This document shows, one piece after another, positions 17,560 to 25,569 of a stretch of DNA of 64,000 bases. Below the pieces are notes generated by a model that saw nothing but the letters and a program-made list of their open reading frames with translations, was not told the origin of the DNA and did not search any database. The stretch is taken from positions 62,001 through 126,000 of the forward strand of contig NZ_WHLY01000001.1 in assembly GCF_009296315.1 (NCBI RefSeq), in the 5' to 3' direction. Each line of letters begins with the position of its first letter. The stretch's first letter is position 1. This DNA is from Salmonirosea aquatica (lineage in GTDB: Bacteria; Bacteroidota; Bacteroidia; Cytophagales; Spirosomataceae). Both the position numbers and the translations under genes were made by a program.

Positions 17560-18528
17560 ATGTTTTCTAATAAGGATGTTATTGAATTTCTGGGCACCAA
17601 TCCAGCTTTATCTGTGTCAATTCTGGAGAAGGAAGCGGCTCTTCCGTCCTCTACCCTTTCAAAAGCCATCGCTGGAAAGCGTACACTCAATGATCGGCAT
17701 CTGGCCGCTTTGACTCCTGTGTTGGAAAAATACGGTTTGTCATCAGGAAGCCAGCATCAGGCCAGGGTGCTTTCCATTATTAATCATAAGGGCGGGGTTG
17801 GCAAAACCACTACGACCATTAACCTAGGTCGTGCGCTCTCATTTCGGGGTAAAAGGGTACTCATGGTAGATATGGACTCTCAGGGCAATCTTTCCCAATC
17901 TCTGGGTGTCGACGAACCCGAAGCGCAAGTAGCCCATACCTTATTGAAAAGTACCCCGCTATTTATCCACCCTGTCGCCGAGGGTTACGATTTAGCTCCC
18001 AGCGATTTAGAACTTGCATACGCCGATCTTGAACTCGTGCAGGCGGTAGGTGGCGTCAATCAATTGCGAAATGCGCTCACCCCATTGCTGAGTCAGTACG
18101 ACTACATTCTGATCGACTGTCCGCCTGCACTCAACATTTTTACCAATTCCGCTCTGGTGGCTTCAGATTCATGTTTAGTTACGCTGCAGCCGGAAGCTTC
18201 GGCTATGAAAGGCGTTTCCAATCTTTTCGACAGAATTTTTCAGGTGCGTGACCGAATCAATTATAATCTCAAAATCGAGGGCATTCTGCTGACTATGGTC
18301 GATCGCCGCCTGAAGGTACACCGCGACATGATCGACTATATTAATCAGACCCTTGGCAACTTCCGGATTTTCAAAAGCGAGATTCGCAACAATGTAACGG
18401 TCAAAGAATCGCAGATCGCCCAGCAGGATTTATTCACGTACTCACCTAATTGCAACGCCGCTGAAGACTACATGAAACTGGCGGATGAAATACTGAAAAT
18501 CAAAACTCTTAAATCAGAAACCGCGTGA
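17560..18528 (+). CDS. parA: ParA partition ATPase with N-terminal DNA-binding domain
   Basis: The product is 322 residues. Residues 1-60 form a helix-turn-helix-like region (LSVSILEKEAALPSSTLSKAI). The deviant Walker A motif KGGVGKTTT starts at Lys77, the A' motif VDMDSQGN follows near 103-110, and LIDCPPAL is present. This is a type Ia partition ATPase that segregates the plasmid and represses its own promoter. ATG 17560 is preferred over a TTG two codons upstream. The stop overlaps the GTG start of the parB-like gene by four bases, so the pair is translationally coupled. Confidence 0.92.
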   Translation: MFSNKDVIEFLGTNPALSVSILEKEAALPSSTLSKAIAGKRTLNDRHLAALTPVLEKYGLSSGSQHQARVLSIINHKGGVGKTTTTINLGRALSFRGKRVLMVDMDSQGNLSQSLGVDEPEAQVAHTLLKSTPLFIHPVAEGYDLAPSDLELAYADLELVQAVGGVNQLRNALTPLLSQYDYILIDCPPALNIFTNSALVASDSCLVTLQPEASAMKGVSNLFDRIFQVRDRINYNLKIEGILLTMVDRRLKVHRDMIDYINQTLGNFRIFKSEIRNNVTVKESQIAQQDLFTYSPNCNAAEDYMKLADEILKIKTLKSETA

Positions 18529-19457
18529 AAAAGTATCAGAATTTTCTCCAGGACAGCCGCATGATTAAGGATCAGGGCCTAATGCGTCATGAAGAGATTC
18601 GCAACAAGATCAAGATTCTGCCCGAGTTGGAAGACCTCATCCCGCCGCTGCAAAATGAAGAATTCGGCCAACTCGAAGTCAACATTTTGCGAGAAGGCTG
18701 CCGGGAGGCACTTCTGGTATGGGAGGTGCCGGAAGACAGCGAGTCAGCCCGCCAAGGAGAGTACATCTTGATCGACGGACATAATCGGTACCAAATCTGC
18801 ACCAAACATGGGCTGGATTACCGAATCAACTTATCCACGTTTGTTTCCTTCGCTGAGGTGAAGGAATATATGATTGATAATCAACTAGGTAGGAGGAATT
18901 TATCACCAGAACAAATTTCTTACCTACGTGGCAAAAAGTATAACACCCAGAAGCTGGAAAAAGGCAAATACACGCGGGAAAACCATAAGGGACAATTTGA
19001 CCCTTATGCATCCAGAGGTGAAATTAAGGGGAAATCAATAGAGCAAGACATCGAGAATTTGAAGTCCACGCATAAAGGACAAATTGACCCTTATGAAGTA
19101 GGAGGGACGACGGCAGAAAAACTGGCGGAGCAATTCAACGTTAGTCCGAAGACTATCAAACGAGACGCCGACTTTGCAATAGGAATCGACAGCATGAATG
19201 CTGAATTAAGAAAAGATGTGCTGGGTGGTAAGGTCAAAATGCGTAAATCAGACATTATCGCTTTAGCACGCGGCGACGCGTCCGAACCTACAACTCCCAA
19301 GCCCGAACTCAACCAGGAGAGCAATTCAGAAAGGGTACAATTGATCAAGGAAATCAACGAGCTTGCTGGAAAACTACGGAATGGAAGCCAATCGGTTTCC
19401 AAGCTGTGCGACAAAATCATTCAGGCTACGGAAAAATTAAAGGGAATAGAATCTTGA
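18525..19457 (+). CDS. parB: ParB-like partition protein
   Basis: The product is 310 residues from a GTG start. The N-terminal part resembles the ParB N-domain: IPPLQNEEFGQLEVNILREG, ALLVWEV, and YILIDGHNRY (DGHNR at 84-88). A helix-turn-helix follows in AEKLAEQFNVSPKTIKRDADF. Residues 275-310 look like a coiled coil for dimerisation. A curious duplication, HKGQ-F/I-DPY at 154-161 and 183-190, lies between the domains. With ParA it should form the plasmid segregation system. The centromere was not identified. Confidence 0.8.
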   Translation: MKKYQNFLQDSRMIKDQGLMRHEEIRNKIKILPELEDLIPPLQNEEFGQLEVNILREGCREALLVWEVPEDSESARQGEYILIDGHNRYQICTKHGLDYRINLSTFVSFAEVKEYMIDNQLGRRNLSPEQISYLRGKKYNTQKLEKGKYTRENHKGQFDPYASRGEIKGKSIEQDIENLKSTHKGQIDPYEVGGTTAEKLAEQFNVSPKTIKRDADFAIGIDSMNAELRKDVLGGKVKMRKSDIIALARGDASEPTTPKPELNQESNSERVQLIKEINELAGKLRNGSQSVSKLCDKIIQATEKLKGIES

Positions 19458-19494
19458 ACTCTTTTTTCGGGCCCCACGCTAAGAGTTTATTCCC

Positions 19495-21084
19495 ATGACC
19501 AAGTTCGATGAGTTAAAAGAGCGTTTCCCCAATCTGATTCCGGTGCCGGAGCTACGAGCAAATGTCTCCATCATCGAGTTGGCAGTTCATTATGGGTATC
19601 AGCTATTGCCGCGCAAAGGCCGCACCCGACCCGTGTTGGAACATCCTGGACACGGAGACCGGATCATTATCAAAAATCCCAAAGACCCCACCCAACAAGT
19701 TTACCAGCGGGCCGGAGATTTCACTGATTCAGGTACAGTAATCGATTTCATTCGCAACCGTCTTTCTACCGTTTTCTCGACTTATAACCATCCCGGAGAA
19801 CACGAGTTTAGGAACATTACCCATGTACTTTACGATTATCTTCGCATCGACCCCGAGCAGGTGAGTCAAAATCGTCGACCACTGGAAAGGGTAGGGGAGT
19901 CAGTAGCGGTAAAACCCTTCACCGAAGCGTTATTCGATGTCAGACCTTTGGAAGAAGAGAATTATCTCAACCGGCGGCACATCGCTCCTGAAACTATCCA
20001 ACGTCCTGAATTTAAGGGTCGGATATTCTCCCACGTTGCCTATTTCGATCCAAGCGAGAACCGGGCGGTAGGCTATATGACGACTAAAGTCCACCCAGAA
20101 CGAGAATATATTCGCTTCACCAATGTCGCCTTTCCTTACTACAACGGGAAGTCCACTGAGGTGGTAGGTTTGGAACTCAGAAATGACAAGGTAAAGCTGC
20201 ACGCCTCCGGCAGCGATCGCATCAACAGCGTATTCATCTCGAACCCGCCGCTTAAAGTCAAACGGTTTCACGTACTGGAAAGCGCCATCGATGCCCTTTC
20301 CCACCGGCAGCTGCGGAGCATCGACGGTGACCAAGCTTTCGATTCCGTGTATTTTTCAACGGGCGGCCAACTCACCCGACAGCAGGTCGAGACAACCTTT
20401 CGCTACATCGCGTCTTTTAATAAAGTAAAGGACTGGTGTCTGGTTTTGAGTTTTGACCGAGACGCGAAAGGTCATCTTTATGACTTACAATTCGTGCAAC
20501 GAATGATCAGCGATCTGTTTCCTGTGAATCCTATCACGGCCAAAAGCAGACGCATTGCCTATCAACTGCCGGAGGAGGAACGTTATCATACTGTCCGAGA
20601 AGGACTGCTGAAAAAGATCGAGGCGTTCAATGATGGGGGTACCCTGATCGAAGTAAACCAAGTCGGTGGCAGCGTACGAATCAGCATTCCCGAATCGTCC
20701 GCCGCCTTGGCTATGGTCAGCGAATCCCTGCTTACCCTGACCGCGCTACACCACCGGGTAAAAATTCAGAAACCTCGTATGAAAGATTTCAATGCGGATC
20801 TTACGCAGGAGGTGGAACTGGGTAAGGAATCCCGCTATGTTATCCGGGACGAATCTGGCCAGGTTTTACACAACGGAAACTTACCACGTCAGATGGCGGA
20901 TTTGATGCTAAATCTCCGGGAAGTAGGGGAGGGGAAAGTAGAAACAAACAAAGCCTATGTGCTTAGCGAGCGTTTGCCCTACGGATTTCTATCACCCCAG
21001 GTCGAGATTGTGATCGAGCAGGGCTTTGTGGTACGGGCAACCCAGACCCCTGAATTCAGCCAGAGAATGAAAACCGAGGTTTAG
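19495..21084 (+). CDS. Toprim (DUF3991-like) primase-type protein
   Basis: The product is 529 residues. The N-terminal region (VPELRANVSIIELAVHYGYQLLPR) resembles the CHC2-like entry of plasmid primases but lacks the zinc cysteines. The Toprim core has FHVLESAIDAL (Glu262) and LSFDRDAKG (Asp321, Asp323). It is a paralogue of the Toprim part of the 626-residue fusion at 9414; both share a PL..(E)NYL..R segment and VFISNP/LWISNP. It follows parB after 37 bases, so it belongs to the partition/replication operon. The stop codon lies inside an iteron (21071-21090). Priming of plasmid replication is inferred. Confidence 0.75.
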   Translation: MTKFDELKERFPNLIPVPELRANVSIIELAVHYGYQLLPRKGRTRPVLEHPGHGDRIIIKNPKDPTQQVYQRAGDFTDSGTVIDFIRNRLSTVFSTYNHPGEHEFRNITHVLYDYLRIDPEQVSQNRRPLERVGESVAVKPFTEALFDVRPLEEENYLNRRHIAPETIQRPEFKGRIFSHVAYFDPSENRAVGYMTTKVHPEREYIRFTNVAFPYYNGKSTEVVGLELRNDKVKLHASGSDRINSVFISNPPLKVKRFHVLESAIDALSHRQLRSIDGDQAFDSVYFSTGGQLTRQQVETTFRYIASFNKVKDWCLVLSFDRDAKGHLYDLQFVQRMISDLFPVNPITAKSRRIAYQLPEEERYHTVREGLLKKIEAFNDGGTLIEVNQVGGSVRISIPESSAALAMVSESLLTLTALHHRVKIQKPRMKDFNADLTQEVELGKESRYVIRDESGQVLHNGNLPRQMADLMLNLREVGEGKVETNKAYVLSERLPYGFLSPQVEIVIEQGFVVRATQTPEFSQRMKTEV

Positions 21085-21090
21085 GCGGTG
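21071..21090 (+). repeat. Orphan iteron overlapping the end of the Toprim gene
   Basis: A perfect copy of the iteron consensus AAACCGAGGTTTAGGCGGTG. It supplies the last codons and the TAG stop of the Toprim gene. It lies about 4 kb from the main array at 25053-25503. Confidence 0.9.
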
Positions 21091-21206
21091 CTATCAAAAA
21101 AAAATCGGCCAACGCCAGGCTTAACTACTCAAACGTACAATTTCCCTCGCCACTCACTTCAACGAGCACCATTGGGCTCGTAATAATTATTTTCACAATT
21201 GATCTG

Positions 21207-21755
21207 CTATTTTTCAACCAGTTGTTTCAACATTGCTTTCAAATTTCCAATCCTTTTCTTCCATATCCTCGATAGAAAGAAGACCTGAACGGGAATTACT
21301 AGTAACATGCCAAGTAAAACAAGCAGTTTACCGCTTGAAAAGGTAACCGTCGAGCTAAAAAACAGGATCAGGCAAATAAAAGCAGCCGCTCGGGAAGATA
21401 CCGACACGATAGCGTACCTTCTGACTTTTACAAGGTAGTTTTCGAGCGATACTTTCAGGTCAGAGCCTGCGACGATGTTTTGGGCAGCCAGGTACCCCAG
21501 AATATTATGGCCGATGACCAACAGCATCGCGGTCACCAGCAAAACGTTGGTATAGAGCGGTTTTTGGTCCCCGTTAAACCCACTGTAATACACCAGCAGG
21601 AAAACGGTAAACAGGGCCGTTTCAATTACTAACTGCCTTCTGATTCCTTTCAGAACCGGGTGACTGTTTCTCTGAATCATTTGGAACAGCGCATCGCCCG
21701 TCTTCGTGTCGGGAGTCAGGTTCTTCCAGTCGGATTTAAGCTCGTCGAGTTCCAT
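21207..21755 (-). CDS. Four-TM membrane protein, probable anti-sigma partner
   Basis: The product is 182 residues. A hydrophilic N-terminal 40 residues (MELDELKSDWKNL) is followed by about four hydrophobic segments near residues 42-60, 68-88, 118-136 and 141-160, and a basic tail. The start codon shares a base with the stop of the ECF sigma gene, so it is made together with the sigma factor. In Bacteroidota, small membrane proteins in this position often bind and hold the sigma factor. No zinc-binding anti-sigma motif is visible, so the role is inferred from context. Confidence 0.65.
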   Translation of the reverse strand: MELDELKSDWKNLTPDTKTGDALFQMIQRNSHPVLKGIRRQLVIETALFTVFLLVYYSGFNGDQKPLYTNVLLVTAMLLVIGHNILGYLAAQNIVAGSDLKVSLENYLVKVRRYAIVSVSSRAAAFICLILFFSSTVTFSSGKLLVLLGMLLVIPVQVFFLSRIWKKRIGNLKAMLKQLVEK

Positions 21756-22234
21756 CAGTTTATATTTAAAATTTTCTTGACTTTTGTCTTGATGCGGTTG
21801 AGCTTCACCCCCACATGGTTCTCAGTCAGGCCGGTGAGTTCGGCTATCTCCCGGTAGCTCAGGTCATCGAGATAGAGGGCGATCAGCGCTTTTTCGGGAT
21901 CGTCTAACTGCTTCAGGGCCGCAAACATTTTTTCCTCGCGGTGCTGACGTTCTGCGTCCCCATCCTCGTCGGCACGTTCGGGAAGGGAGTCGCCCGACAC
22001 CAGCTGTGGCTTATTCTTCCGGTGGGTGGCCATCGCGGTGTTCAAGGCGATGCGGTACATCCAGGTGGTGAATTTGGCCGTGCCAACGAACGAAGGCAAG
22101 GAGCGCCACAGTTGGTAGACGATTTCCTGAAACAGGTCCTCCTGATCCTCCCGGGTGTCACGGTACAGGCGGCACACCTTGTGGATAATTCCTTGGTGTC
22201 GATCGATGAGGGCCAGAAACTCGGTCTGCTCCAT
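21755..22234 (-). CDS. ECF-type RNA polymerase sigma factor
   Basis: The product is 159 residues with sigma region 2 (DLFQEIVYQLWRSLPSF, then KFTTWMYRIALNTA) and region 4 helix-turn-helix (LSYREIAELTGLTENHVGVKLNRIKTKVKKIL). No region 3 is present, as expected for the extracytoplasmic function group. It starts 3 bases after the serine hydrolase stop and overlaps the membrane protein gene, so the three form one operon. The target genes are unknown; the operon itself is the usual first target. Confidence 0.92.
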   Translation of the reverse strand: MEQTEFLALIDRHQGIIHKVCRLYRDTREDQEDLFQEIVYQLWRSLPSFVGTAKFTTWMYRIALNTAMATHRKNKPQLVSGDSLPERADEDGDAERQHREEKMFAALKQLDDPEKALIALYLDDLSYREIAELTGLTENHVGVKLNRIKTKVKKILNIN

Positions 22235-22237
22235 GGC

Positions 22238-23629
22238 TTATTGCTTTTTGAAAGTAAACTTTTGACCTTTCCCATCAGCCTCCACTCTCGTAACGTTCCC
22301 CTGCTTATCGGGCTGAAAGCGCAGCACCACCGCCACCTTTTTGCCATAGAATTGGAAAAGAGTTTCGGCATATATCTCGAAAGCCGGATTGCTACCCAGT
22401 TTGGCGTAAAGCTGGTTTCCCGACAGAGAGATAGTGAGTTGCATACCATTCTCCCCTACGTAGATTCCCGGTATTTTGCCCACATGTCCCGCCGGAAGTT
22501 TCTTTTCCTGATGAACTACAGGCAATTCAAAATCATCCCCGAAAACAATCTTTTCCACGTCTTTCCAAAGTTCGTCGACGGGCAGGGCGGACACGTTGCT
22601 CAAAATTACGATGGACATGTTTTCCTCCGGGTAAATGACCGAGATAGCAGAGCACCCGAACGTACCGCCGCCCGTGTAGTAAGCTTCCCGCGTCCGGTTT
22701 CCGCCAGGCCTGATGAACCAGCCGTAGCCGTAGCCGTCTTCTCTTCCGTTCACGGGTTGCGGGTTCTGAACGGAAAACAGCTTCTCTTTTATTTCCCCGG
22801 GCCATAGTGTGCCGTCTAACAGACTGCTGTTCCATCGGGTCAAATCTTCCGCCGACGCATACAAATCGCCAGAGCCTTTCATCAGGCTAAAATCACGGTT
22901 GGGAGCCACAATCAGACAATCGCCCAGCATATGGTAGGCGCTGGTCAGCCGGGGAATCATTTTTCGCGACGAAGCCACGCCCGTATTTGACAGCCGGAGC
23001 GGTTCTCCTATTTTTATTGCCAAAATATTGGCGTAGGTGTCCTGATAGACTTTTTCCAACACACCGGCCAATAGAAAATAGCCAGGGCTTGAGTAATGGG
23101 TTTCCTTGCCGGGTTCGGCCAGTAGTTTGAGATCAAAAATTTCAGCCATTGCCTGTTTATCGCTCAGGGGCAGAAAGGACTTGACGCTCCAATAGTTGAC
23201 AATGCCCTCGTTATGGGGTAAGCCGGAGGTATGGGTCAAAAGTTGGTGCAGGGTGATTTTCCGCCACGTGGGGTCGGTCAATTCGGGAAAGAATCCAGCG
23301 AGTGAATCCGTCAGCGCGAATTTGCCTTTCTTGGCTGCCAGGACGGTCAGCAGGGCGGTGAACTGCTTGGTGATAGACGCAATTCGGAAAACGGACTGGG
23401 GGGTGATGGGTACGTCTAACTCTTTGGAGGCCATACCTACTGCGTCCTGGTAAATGAGGCTATTGTTGGCACTTACCATTACCACGCCGTTGAACCCCAT
23501 CCTCTGATGCTGCGTGATCAAGTAGTCATGGAGCAGTTTGGCAGCGGCTGACTCGGTCTGGGCGTAGCCACGCGGACAATGAAAATACATCAGGGCTAAA
23601 ACGGTAGTCAGGATTTTATGGAGGTTCAT
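22238..23629 (-). CDS. Serine hydrolase of the beta-lactamase/class C PBP family
   Basis: The product is 463 residues with a signal peptide (cleavage near GYAQ, residue 24). Catalytic motifs: SITK (Ser85, Lys88), YSS (Tyr178) in place of YxN, HTSGLP near 132, and a GGGTFG motif in the third box position. A C-terminal beta domain of about 100 residues follows, as in DUF3471-type tails. Such periplasmic enzymes act as peptidases, esterases or, rarely, beta-lactamases. It is the first gene of an operon with an ECF sigma factor. Substrate is unknown. Confidence 0.85.
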   Translation of the reverse strand: MNLHKILTTVLALMYFHCPRGYAQTESAAAKLLHDYLITQHQRMGFNGVVMVSANNSLIYQDAVGMASKELDVPITPQSVFRIASITKQFTALLTVLAAKKGKFALTDSLAGFFPELTDPTWRKITLHQLLTHTSGLPHNEGIVNYWSVKSFLPLSDKQAMAEIFDLKLLAEPGKETHYSSPGYFLLAGVLEKVYQDTYANILAIKIGEPLRLSNTGVASSRKMIPRLTSAYHMLGDCLIVAPNRDFSLMKGSGDLYASAEDLTRWNSSLLDGTLWPGEIKEKLFSVQNPQPVNGREDGYGYGWFIRPGGNRTREAYYTGGGTFGCSAISVIYPEENMSIVILSNVSALPVDELWKDVEKIVFGDDFELPVVHQEKKLPAGHVGKIPGIYVGENGMQLTISLSGNQLYAKLGSNPAFEIYAETLFQFYGKKVAVVLRFQPDKQGNVTRVEADGKGQKFTFKKQ

Positions 23630-24136
23630 AGCTATTGTTTTTCACCATAGGTTGCGGCAATGCAGAAAAACTTACAGAGGATCCTGAATTTTTGTGAACC
23701 TTGATTTGCCAGAGAGATTTAAAACGAAGAACCGAACACAGTTAAATCATCAAAGATCTCACCTTAGGCATTGTACGGCGGCGAAAGCTCGATGGGGCCT
23801 GGAAAAGAAAGGTATTGAACGGATAATGGACAGCCGCTCAGGAAGTGGTATTTGATTCAGTCGGCGACGGCGGGTTATAGTCAAGCAAAACCATAGGGGC
23901 GCGAAGGAATGACTACCCCAAGCACCTTGTTTTCGAAGATACATCATTGGACAGCAACATAATGCATTCTTAATCTTTTCACGACCTGAGATTCGCTTAT
24001 AGGCTTAGGGATGGTTTGTAAACTCCGTAGCGAGAGCCGTGGGGGAAATTATACCTTTGAGTAGTTAGGGCCAGTTACAGTAAAGCTGTGAAGTATAACT
24101 GATTCATTAACAGAATACTTACTTATTTTATACTAG
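23630..24136. other. Gap of about 500 bases with no recognisable gene
   Basis: No supported coding region. A 62-codon minus-strand frame at 23759-23947 has no features. The stretch may contain remnants of a lost gene, since it separates the sigma cassette from the replication genes. Confidence 0.4.
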
Positions 24137-24877
24137 TTACATTTTCTTTATAAATAACGTGGTAGTACCCTGCTTGATCTGGATAGGGTAGGTTTCCAGT
24201 TCTCGATCTACGAGCTTGTTGTCGTAAGGTATGGGCTGAGTGATATAGTTCATGTCGATAAAGATTATGTTAAGACGCTCGTGGACTTGCCCTTTTATTC
24301 GTTCGGTGTGCTTCAAGAGATGTACACTCTCACTATCGGCTTTGGTGTTAGCACTATCTTCAAAGTATCGATAGGAGCAATACCAATATCGGTAGTAATG
24401 GTAGTAGTTGGAAAAGCAGGTTTGGTATGAATCGGGATTAGCCCGGTAGTTACGAAACAACTCGTCAATTTGCCGAAGTTGCTTTTCCTGTTCACTGTCC
24501 AGCGGCTTGAATAGGGAGCATTCAAACAGCTCCTCCCGGTGATTTTTCAGATGCAAAAGAATTGCTTCTGGGTCGTTATCCCGTTTGACAGTGTATTTGT
24601 GTTTGCTAAAAAAAGATAATGAAATAGCGGGTTTGTTGAAGTTGACCAATTTTAGATTCTTATAAGGTGCCTTATCGGCTGGAAAAAAGGGCTTATAATC
24701 CTTCATAAATTCCATGGGAACGAAATAGTATTCAAGTTCAGGGTCGTTCGGTAGGGCACTAACCTGATTTGTTAAGGGCTCTAATTGAATGCTCTGGGCC
24801 TTGACAAGTTGTCTGACTACTCCTAAATCAGCATTTTTCTGTCTTTGAGTTGGCTGTTTCTTTTCTGTGACTTCCAT
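24137..24877 (-). CDS. Unknown protein next to the plasmid origin
   Basis: A 246-residue soluble protein. A basic N-terminus (KKQPTQRQKNADLG) is followed by a mixed domain and a remarkable aromatic run at about residues 157-173 (NYYHYYRYWYCSYRYF). The C-terminus has RLNIIFIDMNY and ends in FIKKM. No family was recognised. It is expressed away from the iterons from a promoter embedded in a perfect 15-bp palindrome, which suggests autoregulation or control by a plasmid regulator. Location beside the origin makes a replication-control or maintenance role possible, but that is speculation. Confidence 0.65.
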   Translation of the reverse strand: MEVTEKKQPTQRQKNADLGVVRQLVKAQSIQLEPLTNQVSALPNDPELEYYFVPMEFMKDYKPFFPADKAPYKNLKLVNFNKPAISLSFFSKHKYTVKRDNDPEAILLHLKNHREELFECSLFKPLDSEQEKQLRQIDELFRNYRANPDSYQTCFSNYYHYYRYWYCSYRYFEDSANTKADSESVHLLKHTERIKGQVHERLNIIFIDMNYITQPIPYDNKLVDRELETYPIQIKQGTTTLFIKKM

Positions 24878-24889
24878 AATATGTAAAAT

Positions 24890-24926
24890 AAAACACTTAT
24901 TTACTTCAAAGGTAAATAAGTGTTTT
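24890..24926 (-). promoter_or_regulatory. Perfect palindrome with -7 promoter element in its centre
   Basis: The arms AAAACACTTATTTAC (24890-24904) and GTAAATAAGTGTTTT (24912-24926) are perfect complements around 7 bases. On the minus strand the centre reads TACCTTTG (24907-24914), an exact TAnnTTTG Bacteroidota -7 element, 13 bases above the 24877 start. A bound dimer would block the promoter. Confidence 0.6.
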
Positions 24927-25052
24927 CATAAAAACTATTCTTTTCCCTTTCCAATAAAAAATAAAGGTTTTGATCTATTATCTATTATCAATTCTTTTTT
25001 GATTGATTTAAAAGCCGTGTAACGTTTTGTAAATTAATATTTTATAAAGAGA

Positions 25053-25503
25053 AAACCGAGGTTCAGGCGGTGTAAAACCGAGGTTTAGGCGGAGTTCCAC
25101 TATTTGAAAACCGAGGTTTAGGAGGGAGCAAAGCGAGGTTTAGGCGGAGGACAAACCGAGGTTTAAGCGGTGCGCATATAGGAAACCGAGGTTTAGGCGG
25201 TGATGATCTTAAGTAGAGTAATGTGGATAACTGGTGCTCAAGTGGAAGATTTATTCTCCTTTTTAAATGCAGTATATAGAAAACCGAGGTTTGGGCGGTG
25301 TTAGGGTTTAGGGCATTCTCGTTACAAACCGAGGTTTAGGCGGTATGGCGAATAAACATTTATTTAATAAACCGAGGTTTAAGCGGTGCTGTAATGAGAA
25401 CCTAGGGCCTCCACTGATAACCTACAATAATGCATCTCTTATTCAAAGTGCGAGAAAACCGAGGTTTAGGCGGTGTCAGCTAACCTTAAAAACCGAGTTT
25501 GGC
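25053..25503 (+). repeat. Iteron array of the plasmid replication origin
   Basis: Ten direct copies of the 20-base iteron AAACCGAGGTTTAGGCGGTG start at 25053, 25075, 25108, 25130, 25153, 25183, 25281, 25326, 25369 and 25456; several carry one to four changes. A degenerate half copy starts at 25490. Start-to-start distances (22, 33, 22, 23, 30, 98, 45, 43, 87, 34) cluster close to multiples of 11, so most copies face the same side of the helix. The array lies directly upstream of repA, as in Rep_3-type plasmid origins. AT-rich sequence on the left (24930-25050) could be the melting region. Confidence 0.92.
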
Positions 25504-25529
25504 AAAACGAACTCCTTTTCTTAGATTTG
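25498..25529 (+). promoter_or_regulatory. repA promoter, overlapping the last iteron
   Basis: TTTG (25498-25501) and TAGATTTG (25522-25529) are spaced by 20 bases and match the Bacteroidota housekeeping promoter. The -33 box lies inside the degenerate last iteron, so initiator bound there would repress repA. Transcription would start near 25536, some 34 bases before the repA ATG. Confidence 0.7.
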
Positions 25530-25569
25530 GATTAATAACTGGACATCAGCTCACTGACACCAATCACTC

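Noticed and set aside
21162-21181. Terminator after the Toprim gene
   Set aside because: Only a 6-bp stem (ACGAGC/GCTCGT) with no T run; too weak to call.
22042-22807. Long ORFs overlapping the sigma factor and serine hydrolase genes
   Set aside because: Shadows of genes with clear motifs; codon pattern typical of antisense or alternate frames in GC-rich genes.
25053-25503. CRISPR array
   Set aside because: The 20-base units have irregular, mostly very short spacing with no spacer-like units, and lie directly before a Rep_3 initiator; they are iterons.
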